Below are positions 49,132-60,853 of a stretch of 64,000 nt of DNA, in pieces (position 1 is the first letter of the stretch; each line of letters opens with the position of its first letter). The stretch spans positions 784,081-848,080 of the forward strand of contig JANVCC010009942.1 in the NCBI GenBank assembly GCA_025345505.1, in the 5' to 3' direction. Below the pieces are notes generated by a model. That model saw only the letters and a program-made list of their open reading frames with translations, searched no databases and was not told the origin of the DNA. The DNA is from Todiramphus chloris collaris (lineage: Eukaryota; Chordata; Aves; Coraciiformes; Alcedinidae). A program made the translations under genes and the position numbers.

Positions 49132-50903
49132 AACACCTGGACATGCAGTCACACAAAAAGAAGATCTACAAGAAGTGGAAAGAAGAACAGCTAGAATGGG
49201 GGGGGGGGGCATACAAGGAAGCTGACCAAGCTGCAAGAGACCTGGTTAGAGAGCTAAAGCTCAGTTAGAATTAAATCTAGCCAGGGAGACTAAGGGTAAT
49301 TCCAAAAATTTCTATAGGTATATTAATAGAGAGAAAAGGACTAGGGAAGGTGTGGGCCCCCTCAGAAAATAAACTGGAGAACTTATGGCAAATGATGCTG
49401 AGAAGGCTGAGGTCCTCAATGACTTCTTTTCCTCAGTCTTCATTGGCAAGGGCTCCAGCAACACCCCCAGAGTCATAGAAGATGATGGCAGGCGTTGGAT
49501 GAAAGAATTACCAGTTACAAGTGAAGATCAGGTTCCTGACCATCTGATGAAACTGGAAGTACACAAGTCCATGGGACCCGATGGGATACAGACACAGGTG
49601 CTGGGAGAACTGGCAGATGAGGTTGCTAAACCACTATCTATTATATTACAAAAGTGATGGCAGCCTGGTGAAGTCTCCACAGACTGGAAAAGGGGAAATA
49701 TAACCCCATATTCAAAAAGGGAAAGGTGGATGAACCCGGGAACTATAGGCCAGTCAGTCTCATCTCTATTCCTGGTAAGATCATGGAGTGTATCCTCCTG
49801 GAGGCACTACTGAGGAAGATGAATAATGATGAAGTGATTGGCTGCAACCAACATGGCTTCACCGAGGCCAAATCATGCCTGACTAACCTGGTGGCATTCT
49901 ATGAGAAGGTCACAACATCAATAGATGGGGAAGAGCAACCAACGTCATTTACTTGAAACTGAGCAAAGCCTTTGACATTGTTGTGCATGACATTCTGCTC
50001 TCCAAGATGGTGAAATATGGATTTAATGGATGGACTATTCAGTGCTTAAAGAACTGGCTTGATGGCCTCTCCCAAAGGGTGGCTGTCAATGTCTCAGTAT
50101 CCAAGTGGAGACCAGTGACAAGTGGAGTCCCTCAAGGATCAGTTCTGGGACCAGTCTTGTTTAACATCTTTGTCAGGACAGGGACAGTGATATTGGGTGC
50201 ACCCTCAGCAAGTTTGCTGATGATACCAAGCTGTGTGGGGCAGCTGACACACTGGAGGGAAGGGATGCCACCCAGAGGGACCTTGACAGGCTGGAGAGGT
50301 GGGCCCATGCCAACCTCATGAAGTTCAACAAGGCCAAATGTAAGGTCCTCCATCTGGGTCGGAGCAATCCCAAGCACCAATATGGGCTGGGCTGTGACTG
50401 GCTTGAGAGCAGCCCTGAAGAAAAGGACTTGGGAGTACTGGTGGATGAGAAGCTCAACATGAGCCATCAGTGTGCTCTTGCAGCCCAGAGGGCCAATCAT
50501 GTCCTGGACTGCACCAAGAGAAGTGTGGCCAGCAGGTCAAGCGAGATGATTCTCCCCCTTTACTCCACTCTTGTGAGACCTCCCCTGGAGTACTGCATCC
50601 AGTTCTGGAGCCCCTATTACAAGAAGGATATGGACATGCTGGAGTGTGTCCAGAGAAGGGCCACAAGGACAATCAGAGGGCTGGAGCACCTCTGCTATGA
50701 GGACAGACTGACAGAGTTGGGGTTGTTCAGTCTGGAGAAGAGAAGGCTTCAGGGAGACCTTATTGTGGCCTTCCAGTATCTGAAGGGGGCCTACAGGAAA
50801 GCTGTTGAGGGACTTTTTAGGCTGTCAGGCAGTGATAGGACGAGAGGGAATGTATTAAAACTAGAGATAGGTTGATTCAGATTAGACATTGGGAGGAATT
50901 TCT
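49132..50903 (+). mobile_element. CR1 LINE, 1.8 kb, lacking both ends
   Basis: The + strand runs from the ORF2 linker (EEQLEWGG, with a 12-G run at 49198-49209) through the full reverse transcriptase to near the C-terminus. Pieces are 49385-49657, 49726-49956, 49953-50321 and 50318-50875, in different frames. The catalytic region is altered: just before it the frame shifts, and FADD is read in another frame near 50207-50225. The element stops abruptly in GGGAGGAATTTCT at 50903 without the CR1 3' untranslated region or octamers, so its 3' end was lost after insertion. Confidence 0.9.
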
Positions 50904-51402
50904 AAAGATGGTCTTTCTTTAGTCAAGTCTCTTTGGCTGATAGTCTGTCTTGACATCACAGTAACATTTTGTCAGCTGATGGATGATAATTCAGTTATGT
51001 CTGCATAATGAGAGAACATGTCCCACAGTTTAATCAAATCAGGGTAGAAACAGTCTTTAAGTTTTTTATCTAGGATCAAAGAACACATGGTTGAGTGTAT
51101 AATAATGCAATTTCCAGTTGATATGCTGGTCGGCATTGTATTCAGTGAAAGGATACTGGGGTTTCTATTCAGGCTGCAGCAGCCAAAAGCAGAGCTTGCA
51201 TGCAAGAAAAACACACATCCACCCAAATAGATGTCTTTTGCCTGGCACTCCGGGTACAAATTTGCAATGTGAAAACTTTGCTTTCTTCATCCTATACAGA
51301 CATAAAGACATAGAGACAAGAGACAATAAAGACATAATAGTTAGGGCAAGTTTATAGAAAATCTTTATATAACAATAGGAATAGTGGAATACATATATTT
51401 TT
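50904..51402. other. No gene or named element seen
   Basis: Presumed intronic sequence between two CR1 copies. It begins directly at the broken 3' edge of the upstream CR1. Confidence 0.5.
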
Positions 51403-53161
51403 ATAGAATCATAGAATGGTGGAAGTTGGAAGGGACCTCTGGAGATTATTGAGTCCAATCCCTGGGGAATACCAAGGTTGCCACAGTACTCTGTGCCTCT
51501 GGTCACAACCCTCTGAGCTCTATCGTTCAGTCAGTTCTCAACCCCCCTCACTGTCCTCTCTTCTAATGCATGCCTTCTGAGCTTACCCATGAGGATGTTA
51601 TGGGAGACAGTGTCAAAAGCCTTGCTAAAGTTAAGGAAGACAACATCCACTGCTCTCCCTGCATCTACCCATTCATTCACACCATCGTAGAAGGCTATCA
51701 GGTTAGTCAAACAGCACTTCCCTCTGGTAAATCCATGCTGGTGAGACCTGATAACCTTTTCTTCCATGTGCTTAGAGATAACCTCCAGAGTGAGCTGTTC
51801 CATCATCTGCCCAGGGACAGAGGTGAGGATGACTGGCCTGTAATTTCCTGGGCTTCTTTCTTGACCTTTTTGAAGACTGGAGTGACATTGCCTTTCCTCC
51901 AGTCCTCAGACACCTCTCCCATTCTTCCTGATCTTTGAAAAATGATAAAGAGTGGCTTACCAACAACATCAACCAGCTCTCTCAACACACATGGGTGCAG
52001 CCCATTGGGGACCATGGATTTATGAGTGTTCCGTTTACCCAAGTGATTTCTATCACAATCCTCATAAGCTAGTGGAAAGCTTCTTCCTCCAAGTTTTCTC
52101 TCTTACTTCCATGGTCTGGGATTCCTGAGGGCTGGTTTTGGCAGTAAAGACTGAAGGAGAGAAGGCATTCAGTAACCACCTTCTCTGCATTCTCTGTGTT
52201 CTCTGTCACCAGGGCTCCCACCTCATTCAGCAGTGGGCCCACATTTTCCTTATCCTTCCTTTTACCACTGATGTATTTGAAGAAGCACTTCTTATTCCCT
52301 TTTACTTCCCTTGCCAGAGTTAATCCCAACAGGGCCTTGGCCTTCTTTGTGGCATCCCTACATACCCTGACAATGATCCTATAATTCACACAAGTGAGCA
52401 GTTCCTTTTTCACATACTGTGAACTTCTTTCTTCCGTATGAGTTTTTCCAGAAGCTCCTTGCTCATCCATGCTGGTGTCCTGCCTACCCTCTACTTGACT
52501 TTCTACTTCAATGAATGCACCAGTGTTGATCTTGGAGGAAGTGATATTTGAATATTAACCAGCTATCTTGGGTTCCTCTACCTTCTAGAATGTTATCCCA
52601 GGCGATTCCTCCAAGTAGGTCTTTGAAGAGGAACCTCCTGCAGTCCAGGGTTGGAATCCTACCTGTTGTCCTGCTTCTTCCTTATATGATAGTAAACTCT
52701 ACCATGTCACAGTCTCCACCTACAAGTCTGCCCCCAGCATTCACATCCCCAACCAGACCTTTGTTCATTAATACAAGGCCCAGCAGCACACCTCTCCTTG
52801 TTGGCTTTTCCACTACCTGCATCAGAAAGTTAGAGTCAATGCACTGCAAGGGACTTCTAGACTAAGTATACCTCACTGTGTGGCCTTTCTAACATATATC
52901 AAGGTGATTGAAGTCACCCAGGAGTGCAGGGACATATGATGTTGAGGCTACTTCCACCTGGCCTCATCAATATCTTCTTCCTGGATTCGTGGTCTGTAGA
53001 AGACACCCACAATATTTTTGCCCATATTTGTGTGACCCTCAATTCTTACCCATAAGCTTTCAACACATTCTTCATTGCCCCCCCATCCCCCAGATAGAGC
53101 TCAATGCATTCCAGTTGCTCTTACATATAAAGAGCAACTCCACTGCTTTGCCTTGTTGGTC

Positions 53162-53289
53162 TGTCTTTCCTAAAAAGTATGTATCTGTCCGTAACAACAT
53201 TCCAGTTATGTAAGCTATCCCACCGTGTCTTTCCTAAAAAGTATGTATCTGTCCATGACAACATTCCAGTTATGTAAGCTATCCCACCA
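53162..53289. repeat. 64-bp tandem duplication inside CR1
   Basis: Two adjacent 64-base units start TGTCTTTCCTAAAAAG at 53162 and 53226 and differ at about three positions. Since 64 is not a multiple of three, it also shifts the CR1 endonuclease frame. Confidence 0.92.
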
Positions 53290-53389
53290 TGTCTCAGTAA
53301 CTGCAATGAGATCATGGCCCTGTGACTGAACACAGATCTCCAGTTTCTCCTGCTTATTCCCCTAACGTGCAGAAAGCAGACTCCACAAC

Positions 53390-53870
53390 TGTGAAGGCTG
53401 TAAAGTAGGTATGTTTATTCAGCGCTGGGCAGCACAGGGGGGTTGCCCCTCCACAATCATGCATGCCCCCTTGGCAGTTTGCCATGTATTTACATAGCAA
53501 AGTGTTATATATTCATTATATTTTGAAATCCGCCTATACATACACATTACCTATCCCACTTCATATTAAAATTAGCTATTTATATGATGTCCTCCTCCTT
53601 GAGTCTGCGCAGTGCCTCCTGGTGGTGGTTGTCAGGAGTCACAAAGATGAAGGTTGCGTGCTCCTCTTCATCACCACTAGTAACCTTTTTTCTTTGCACC
53701 TCTTCAATACTTGCAATCCTCAGTCCTTCGTTGGCCTTTATCCAGATTGCAGGGCTGGTTTAAACTAGTCCTCTGTAGCTAGTTTGTGATCTTCAAGGAA
53801 ACCAAGGAAGTTCTTGATTTCCTTGATTTAATTTACACAATAAGCACTATTTTTTCACAGGCCTGTCTCA
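53390..53870 (-). mobile_element. Solo LTR nested in CR1, probable class I ERV
   Basis: The 481-base element runs from TGTGAAGGCTG to GCCTGTCTCA and is flanked by CAAC on both sides (53386-53389 and 53871-53874). The minus strand carries an AATAAA poly(A) signal near 53415-53420, giving the orientation. A 4-base duplication with TG...CA ends is typical of class I (gamma-like) ERVs. A 6-base CACAAC duplication could also be drawn, but it would leave a non-canonical end. There is no internal retroviral coding sequence. Confidence 0.78.
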
Positions 53871-54010
53871 CAACTATGTATTTGTCTTGGTGATTAGTAT
53901 AGGCCCCTATATCACTCCATATTGCGTGCATTGATGTATGAGCATTTCAGAGGGAGTTCAGTGATAGTTTTTGCCCTTGGGGGATGGAAGGCCTCACAAG
54001 TGCTTGGCTA

Positions 54011-55984
54011 CTATGACAGCCAGAGACCTCTTTAGCAAGCCAAGTTACTCATATTATATATATATATATAAAAAAAATTGTGTATATACACAGAAATATT
54101 CATTTATGTAACTATATTGTTTACAGATTAATAAACCCTACTACTACTATTAAACTGCTGTTGTTTGACAGTAGAAGTCTGGGAAGGAATGGGATAGAGA
54201 TGTAGTAGAATATGGTGGCTTCACAGAAGTTGTCTTAGTTTTAGCACATTTTTAAATTAGAGAAGAAATAGCACATCATATAAATTAAAGCAGAATTGTT
54301 GTCATCAGACGTCTACTGCTTCAATGTAGTCAGTGCTGCACTGTAGGCAGGAAAGCCCTCTGAAACTTATTAACACTCAGTTTTTCTTTTCAGACTGTTC
54401 TTTCACTGTGTATGAGCCCAATGTTGGATTTTTTAGTAGCTTATGCTTTCATGTAGCTCTGATTATAATTATACTTGCTACAGATTTCACAGCTGGTCAT
54501 TTTTCTGCTTCCATTAGACTGCAATTTCCTATTCCTTTATGATGCATTAAGACAGAATAACTCTGATTACTGGAAATAAAAATGTAGTTTGAAAATCACT
54601 GCTGAAGTATAAAACTAATTATAGTACATCATATGTGACCTAAACCATACCTTTAGAAATTGTTTATAGCAGTATATTTTATTTTATTGAAATATTTGCA
54701 TTCAAAACTTTTCAAATAACCTATGGCAATCATTCTGCCTGGTAATACATATTAGAACTATATAATGTTTTTTGGAAAGAAAGCTCCTTTCAGTAAGGCC
54801 TTCTACCCTGAGAGGTAAAATCTTTTTGTTTCATTTTTCTTTTATTCTTGATTTGACCTTTTGTGATGACACTGTAGTTTCAGGACTGATAGAATTATCC
54901 CCCTTTACTTGATCAGCATAAATCAGTTTGGATCTTCCTAAAATGATTAATAATATACTAATTATATGATCTATGTTTTCCATCTTTACACATAAATTTT
55001 GTTACTTAAAAGAAAAATGAAAGTGGATATAATATAACTATGACAGTTACAGAACCAAGAAAACTTTTTTCTCTAACTGTATTCTGCTTGAAAATTTTGT
55101 GTTATTGGATACCATAATCCACTGTTTCACTTCCCTAAAAAGTAAACAAAGGAAGTAAAATCAGCAATGTAAAATTAGAAAGTCTGTGAGCTCCTTGGAA
55201 AACTGAGAAATCTACCTACTTGGATTCTAAAAGGATCTGTTTCGATTGGGTGATGTGAAAGAAGTGAACCTTCAAAATAATCACATCCAGTAAATCCCCC
55301 TAAATATATTTAGTATGTTTATATTTTTCTACTTGTATAAAATCATGATCCAACATAATGACTACTCTTCTTGAAGACCTTTACAATGTCAGAGGCATTT
55401 ACAACAGCTAAATCCTTATGTTACGAAATTGTATAGCATTTTTTTTACCAATGTGACGTTATAATACTTAAGAAAAACAAAAAAAAGGTCCAAACTCACA
55501 ACATAGCTTTGCAGTGATCAAGAAAGTAACATCACTGCATTTCCTCTAATGCTGCATCATGAATTCTCTCTGCTTACAGATTATCAGTGGGGGTGTTCAG
55601 TGTTTTACTTACAATGATACTGGAAAATTTTCTGTTAAATAAAACTTACTAATTATTTCAGGATTTCTTTGGACAAACACCCAGGAGAGCAAAATGTGAA
55701 TGTTTCTAAGAAAGTAATAGAAAGTCATCATGTGTTTCTTATTCTGCTTCCTGTAATATACCTCTAATGGTGGCAGTGATACTAGCTACTGTACCACACT
55801 CTATTGCACAGTGGCCAGGACTCCGAAGTAGCTACCATATGTAAAAAGACTTAATTTCTCATGACAAACCAAGAAATATTAATATTACATTTATATTATA
55901 TTTATATTTGCACTTAATTTTACATATTATTTATTTAGTAATAAATACATTCCTTTTAAAATGTGTTAAAAGATGTTAAGGTAC
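54011..55984. other. No gene or named element seen
   Basis: AT-rich presumed intronic sequence with an AT tract at 54051-54077. I see nothing else that I can support. Confidence 0.55.
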
Positions 55985-56435
55985 TTGAATGCATCCAGAG
56001 GAGGACAGCAAAGCTGGTGAAAGGGCTGGAAGGCATGTACTTTAACAAGTGGCTAAGGTCTCTGGGTTTTGTCTTGTTTGGAGAGATGGAGGATGAGGGA
56101 TGATCTCATTGCTCTCTACATCTTTCTGGGGGGGAAAGTGAAGAAGGGGGTGCTGAGCTCATCTCCTGGATATCCAGTGACAGGAATGGGAATGGTTCAA
56201 AGCTGCACCAGAGGGAGGTTCAGACTGGACATTAGGATGCATTTCTTTACTGAGATGGTGGTCAAACACTGTAACAGGCTTCCTAGAGAGGTTGTAAATG
56301 CCCCAAGCCTGTCAGTGTTTAAAGGGTATTTGGACATTCTTTAGCTTTTGGACAGCCCAGAATTTGTCAAGCAGTTGGACCAAGTGACCATTGTAGCTCC
56401 CATCCAACTGAACTATTCATTTCTTTTCTAATAGG
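55985..56435 (+). mobile_element. CR1 LINE 3' fragment
   Basis: The + strand carries the ORF2 C-terminus: TRWRMRDDLIALY-like text, then [41 protein letters not shown], with the last part open in 56069-56344. It is followed by a degraded 3' untranslated region ending around CATCCAACTGAACTATTCATT. The terminal octamers are mutated. Confidence 0.85.
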
Positions 56436-57231
56436 TCTGGCAGTTATGCTTTCTGGTGTTTTTCTCAAAAGTTTGAGTTTAAAATTATAAAATCATTTAC
56501 TACATATGATCATACATATGCTAAACACGTAACTCTCAAACAGTCTGAGCTAAAAAATGAGATGAGGAGCCAAATTAAACAGCAATTTAGCTGAACTCTA
56601 ATTTAATTATGCCACTTTGTGACAGAACTCCCCAAGAAGGGAATGCAAGGATAAGAGCACTTGAAATAATGAAAGATTAATAATTAATCACATATGATGT
56701 ATTTAACTTCTTTTTACAACTCTCCTTTTAATAATTTACAGTCTTTAATTAGAACAATGTAAAGGTCATGATTGGTTGATGTGCATTGAACTATGTCAGC
56801 TGCTGAGGTGTTTTCAGGTTAAATAAATATTTCCTTGGCAGAATAACCTGTGCTCTCTCAAAAATTAAATACCAGGACTTTAAAGAAGTGTTGTAGGTGA
56901 AACCTTTTGATAAGCAGCCATAGTGCAGAGGTATTTACTGGCAAGCAAGAGTGTACAGAGACCTTTAGTTTTAAAAACAAAACAAAAAAACCCCACCCTT
57001 AATCATATAGTGGATTATATTGTTTCTGTTTAGCATCTTTAGCCTTTCTTTCCTTTATGAAGATATTTTAGCAGTATTTATGGTGTATCTAAGAAGTACA
57101 TCTTGTTTTGATGGGACTTTTTCTTCTTGGTGACTTCAGTACAATTTAAAGATTCCCTAAATTAATAGACAAATCCAATCTAGATGTCAATAATTTTAGC
57201 AGCATATTAATGGCAAAAATATTTTTTTGCT
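56436..57231. other. No gene or named element seen
   Basis: AT-rich presumed intronic sequence between two CR1 copies. Confidence 0.5.
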
Positions 57232-58154
57232 GTTGACATGGACAGTGGCATTGAGTGCACCCTTAGCAAATTTGCTGATGACACCAAGCTGTGTGTGGCA
57301 GCTGACACACTGGAGGGAAGGGATGCCACCCAGAGGGACCTTGACAGGCTGGAGAGGTGGGCCCATGCCAACCTCATGAAGTTCAACAAGGCCAAATGTA
57401 AGGTCCTCCATCTGGGTCGGAGCAATCCCAAGCACCAATATGGGCTGGGCTGTGACTGGCTTGAGAGCAGCCCTGAAGAAAAGGACTTGGGAGTACTGGT
57501 GGATGAGAAGCTCAACATGAGCCATCAGTGTGCTCTTGCAGCCCAGAGGGCCAATCATGTCCTGGACTGCACCAAGAGAAGTGTGGCCAGCAGGTCAAGC
57601 GAGATGATTCTCCCCCTTTACTCCACTCTTGTGAGACCTCCCCTGGAGTACTGCATCCAGTTCTGGAGCCCCTATTACAAGAAGGATATGGACGTGCTGG
57701 AGTGTGTCCAGAGAAGGGCCACAAAGACAATCAGAGGGCTGGAGTACCTCTGCTATGAGGACAGACTGACAGAGTTGGGGTTGTTCAGTCTGGAGAAGAG
57801 AAGGCTTCAGGGAGACCGTATTGTGGCCTTCCAGTATCTGAAGGGGGCCTACAGGAAAGCTGTTGAGGGACTTTTTAGGCTGTCAGGCAGTGATAGGACT
57901 AGAGGGAATGTATTAAAACTAGAGATAGGTTGATTCAGATTAGACATTGGGAGGAATTTCTATACCATGAGGGTGGTGAGACACTGGAACAGGTTGCCCA
58001 GGGAAGGAGCCACATTCCTGGAAGTTTTTAGGACCAGGCTGGATGGGACTCTGAGCAACCTATCTAGTGGGAGGTGTCCCTGCCCATGGCAGGAGGGTTG
58101 GAACTATATGATCTTTAATGTCCCTTCTAACTGTGACAATTCTATGATTCTATG
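57232..58154 (+). mobile_element. CR1 LINE, 5'-truncated, young-looking
   Basis: The copy starts abruptly at GACATGGACAGTGG in the reverse-transcriptase palm and runs to a complete CR1 3' end (TGTGACAATTCTATGATTCTATG). One 231-codon frame is open from 57238 to 57933. It matches 50183-50903 without gaps and with about 12 differences in 721 bases. The 3' untranslated region and octamers that the other copy has lost are present here. Confidence 0.93.
57238..57933 (+). pseudogene. CR1 ORF2 fragment, 231 codons
   Basis: It encodes the catalytic KFADDTKLC motif (about residues 11-19), then [61 protein letters not shown] and [14 protein letters not shown], all standard CR1 thumb-region text. It ends early at LKLEIG and a TGA. 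The C-terminal [13 protein letters not shown] text follows in another frame at 57967. It lacks most of the reverse transcriptase and cannot be functional. Confidence 0.88.
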
Positions 58155-59759
58155 TGTCCTCTAAAATTTTCCGCTAAACTAATTAAAACTAAAACTAAAA
58201 CAATTAAAAGCCAGAAAAAAATATATTTTATGGGGTCTTGTACGAGTCTTTAATTAAAGAACAACTTTGAAAGAACTGGAGGAGTCATTGAAATTCTGAA
58301 AGTCTTGGAGACAGATTTTTGGTCTTTCATGAATCACGTTTATGCCACAGTCTGTTTGGGTGCAGTGGTGGACACCCATTGTGAAAAAAAACCTTCCAGC
58401 ACTTGAATACTAACATAACCTGTCCTGTGCTACCTTTTCTTTCTGCATCTTTAACACATAAACATTTTGAACATGTTCATCTGAATGTGTTGAAGACAAC
58501 AGAAGAACTGACCTAGAACATTATATTCTGTAATGATTCTGGCCAGCTGACCACACCATATAATACCCAGCATTGGAAACCTAAATTATTAACCACTACG
58601 CTCAGATGCAAGACAAAGCTAAGATGATGGGGAAATCAGAGATCTCACACACAGTCACATATTAAGGAAGTGTTTAGCGATGACAGATTGTTGGAGGGCA
58701 AAGGAGTTAGAAGTGGAAGAAAGGAGAGTTTGATAGAGGCTGCCCTGAAAACACAGCTCTCAATAGTTCTGTGTCAGGGAGTGGAACAGCTCCCCAAAAG
58801 GCATGATGGGGCTGTGTTGCTGGTGGAAAAAAGGTGGTGGTATATTGCGTCTTTGATACATCACTGGTGAAGTTCTCCAGAAAGCACCAGGTGCTTTTTC
58901 AGCTAAGCGTTAGTATCTTAAAATACCTGCCTAAGGTATGATAAACAAAGAACTGCCAGAATTTCTTTAGTTATCTTTGATGTCTACTCCAGAAGACAAT
59001 ATCTGCCACAGTTATAGAAATAGTATACACCTACAGATCTTCCTACAAGGAATCTTCCAGACAGCTCTAAAGCAGCATTATGTCACCAAGGCAGGAGGAA
59101 ACTGTTTTAGCACAGACCACACTGTAGTCCTGTACTTGTATTCTGCAAGTTTTCTAAAGCACCAAGATGTGCCTTGGAAATTCTGAATGAGATGGAACTT
59201 CAGCCATGGCTGTACTCTTCCAGAAATACTGCATTTATAGTTTTTTGCTTAAAATAGATAAAATGTTGTTTGTTTTGTGTTACAGGTTGTCTCTTTTTCT
59301 TTGTATAAGTAGTTAAGATTTAAAACATATTTATATAAAAAGCATAGGTTGATAGTAATTCTAATGAGCCTTTAAATGTGTTTTGTAATCCTAATATTCT
59401 GCACAGAAATGCGTTTTTTTAATGCTGGGAAGGTTTGGAAGGTTATTAATATTGAATAGGAATATTCCTGTAATTTGTTCCAAATGAGAGAAACTTCACT
59501 GTAGATTTAAACACAGGGGTTTATAACAAGGAAAAGCAGAAATGAAGAGAGAGTTTCTGGCAAGAGTAGTTGGTTTATGGCTTTAAAAGTTCCTTTATAC
59601 AACTAATTCATTTTTCACTTAGAGCTGGAGAGTTACAAAACCGCGCTTCTTAAAAAAAGCTCGTAACAAGTCTTCTAAGCTGGGTACTGTCACAAGGAAA
59701 TAATTACGTTCATAGCTCTCAACAGCTAAGAGGTACTGTTAGCTAATCAGTGGACAAGG

Positions 59760-59800
59760 ATTTGCATAATAGTATATCATGATGACACTATTATGCAAAT
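59760..59800. repeat. Perfect inverted repeat with octamer motifs
   Basis: ATTTGCATAATAGT (59760-59773) and ACTATTATGCAAAT (59787-59800) are exact reverse complements around a 13-base spacer. Each arm carries the POU/Oct octamer ATGCAAAT at its outer end. Confidence 0.9.
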
Positions 59801-60545
59801 TTGTTCAGTACAATGAGTCACTAACATAGAACTATTATTGAAATGCCTGGTCAAACTTTTCTGTATCCAGGGATCCCACCTGATCCTGAATCATAAGAGC
59901 AGGTTAATTAAATATAAGTAATGAATATTAATAGAGAGAACTGTCTTCAAGATGCAGAAGAGGACAGAATGACAAAGAAGAGAGAAAGCTGAAAGTGTAT
60001 TGTTCTTTTTTTATGAACAAATTCTAGAGACAAGTAGTTAATCCAAAAGATTTATAAGTATATCATCAAAGTACAAAAACAGGAAGAGTAAGGTACTCAC
60101 TCTGGCATGTACTTTGATATTGTTATCTGTTTACGTGATAATAGTCAACTTGACTCTGAGTCTCTGAGCTTCTATTATAGCTCAAATGTTTTTTCCTATT
60201 TCTACTAAATGAAAGGCAAATATATATGTAAAAGCTTTAGTATGGCCACCAAGTTCTTTGTAGATGGAAGAGTCAGTTTGAAACACTGTGACAAGTGGCA
60301 AATCTCTTTAGCAGTCACCACAGCCAAGTGAGACAAGGTCTTAAGGACTGTTCAGTGCCTGCTTTGTCTGAAACAGCACTGCTTCTTAGTTTCCTAATAG
60401 ACTGTGTAAGTCTCAAAGCATTAGGATTGACTCTATTGCAACCTATCCTCATCACTCTGTAAGTCTGATGACCACTATTTGCTTAGTGTCTAAATTACCA
60501 GGTACACCCCTGCAGACTTTCTGTCACGATTGTGTATTTGAGTGT

Positions 60546-60587
60546 CAGGTTTCTAAGATTACCATTCAGGTTTCTAAGATTACCATT
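60546..60587. repeat. Perfect 21-bp tandem duplication
   Basis: Two identical adjacent 21-base units begin CAGGTTTCTAAG, at 60546 and 60567, with no difference between them. Confidence 0.92.
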
Positions 60588-60831
60588 ATGTTACTATAGA
60601 TGTAACATTTCTTTGTGTCTCTTTAACTCCAAAGCAGGTTGTTCTGATCCTCTCAAGCTTTGCCAGAAATCAATGCCAGATGTCATCATTCCAAACGTAT
60701 TTTGAATTTAGTAAAAATTGTATTCTTACTACAGTAATTTCAGTCTATATTAAATGCCTCTTGTTTTTCAATCATGAATTGGGGCACATTTTTGGCCTCT
60801 GACTACAAAGATTTATATATAAAAAAGTATG

Positions 60832-60853
60832 TATTTTATATATATATATAAAA
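60832..60853. repeat. TA dinucleotide tract
   Basis: A short TA run in presumed intron 2. Confidence 0.8.

Larger units (their letters stand above)
51403..54010 (-). mobile_element. CR1 LINE reaching the endonuclease region, deleted inside and split by an LTR
   Basis: On the minus strand this is the longest CR1 span in the window. The 3' tail is 51403-51462 (TAGAATCATAGAATGG and onward). The sequence then jumps directly to mid reverse transcriptase (GGGGAATACCA at about 51463), so the C-terminal part of ORF2 is deleted. RT and linker pieces occupy 51531-52470 in several frames, and endonuclease-domain text (ITELSSQGHDLIAVTETWWD-type) is near 53290-53340. An LTR at 53390-53870 interrupts it, and CR1-like text (TGCGTGCATTGATGTA, about 53924) resumes beyond. 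The far edge is approximate. Confidence 0.82.
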
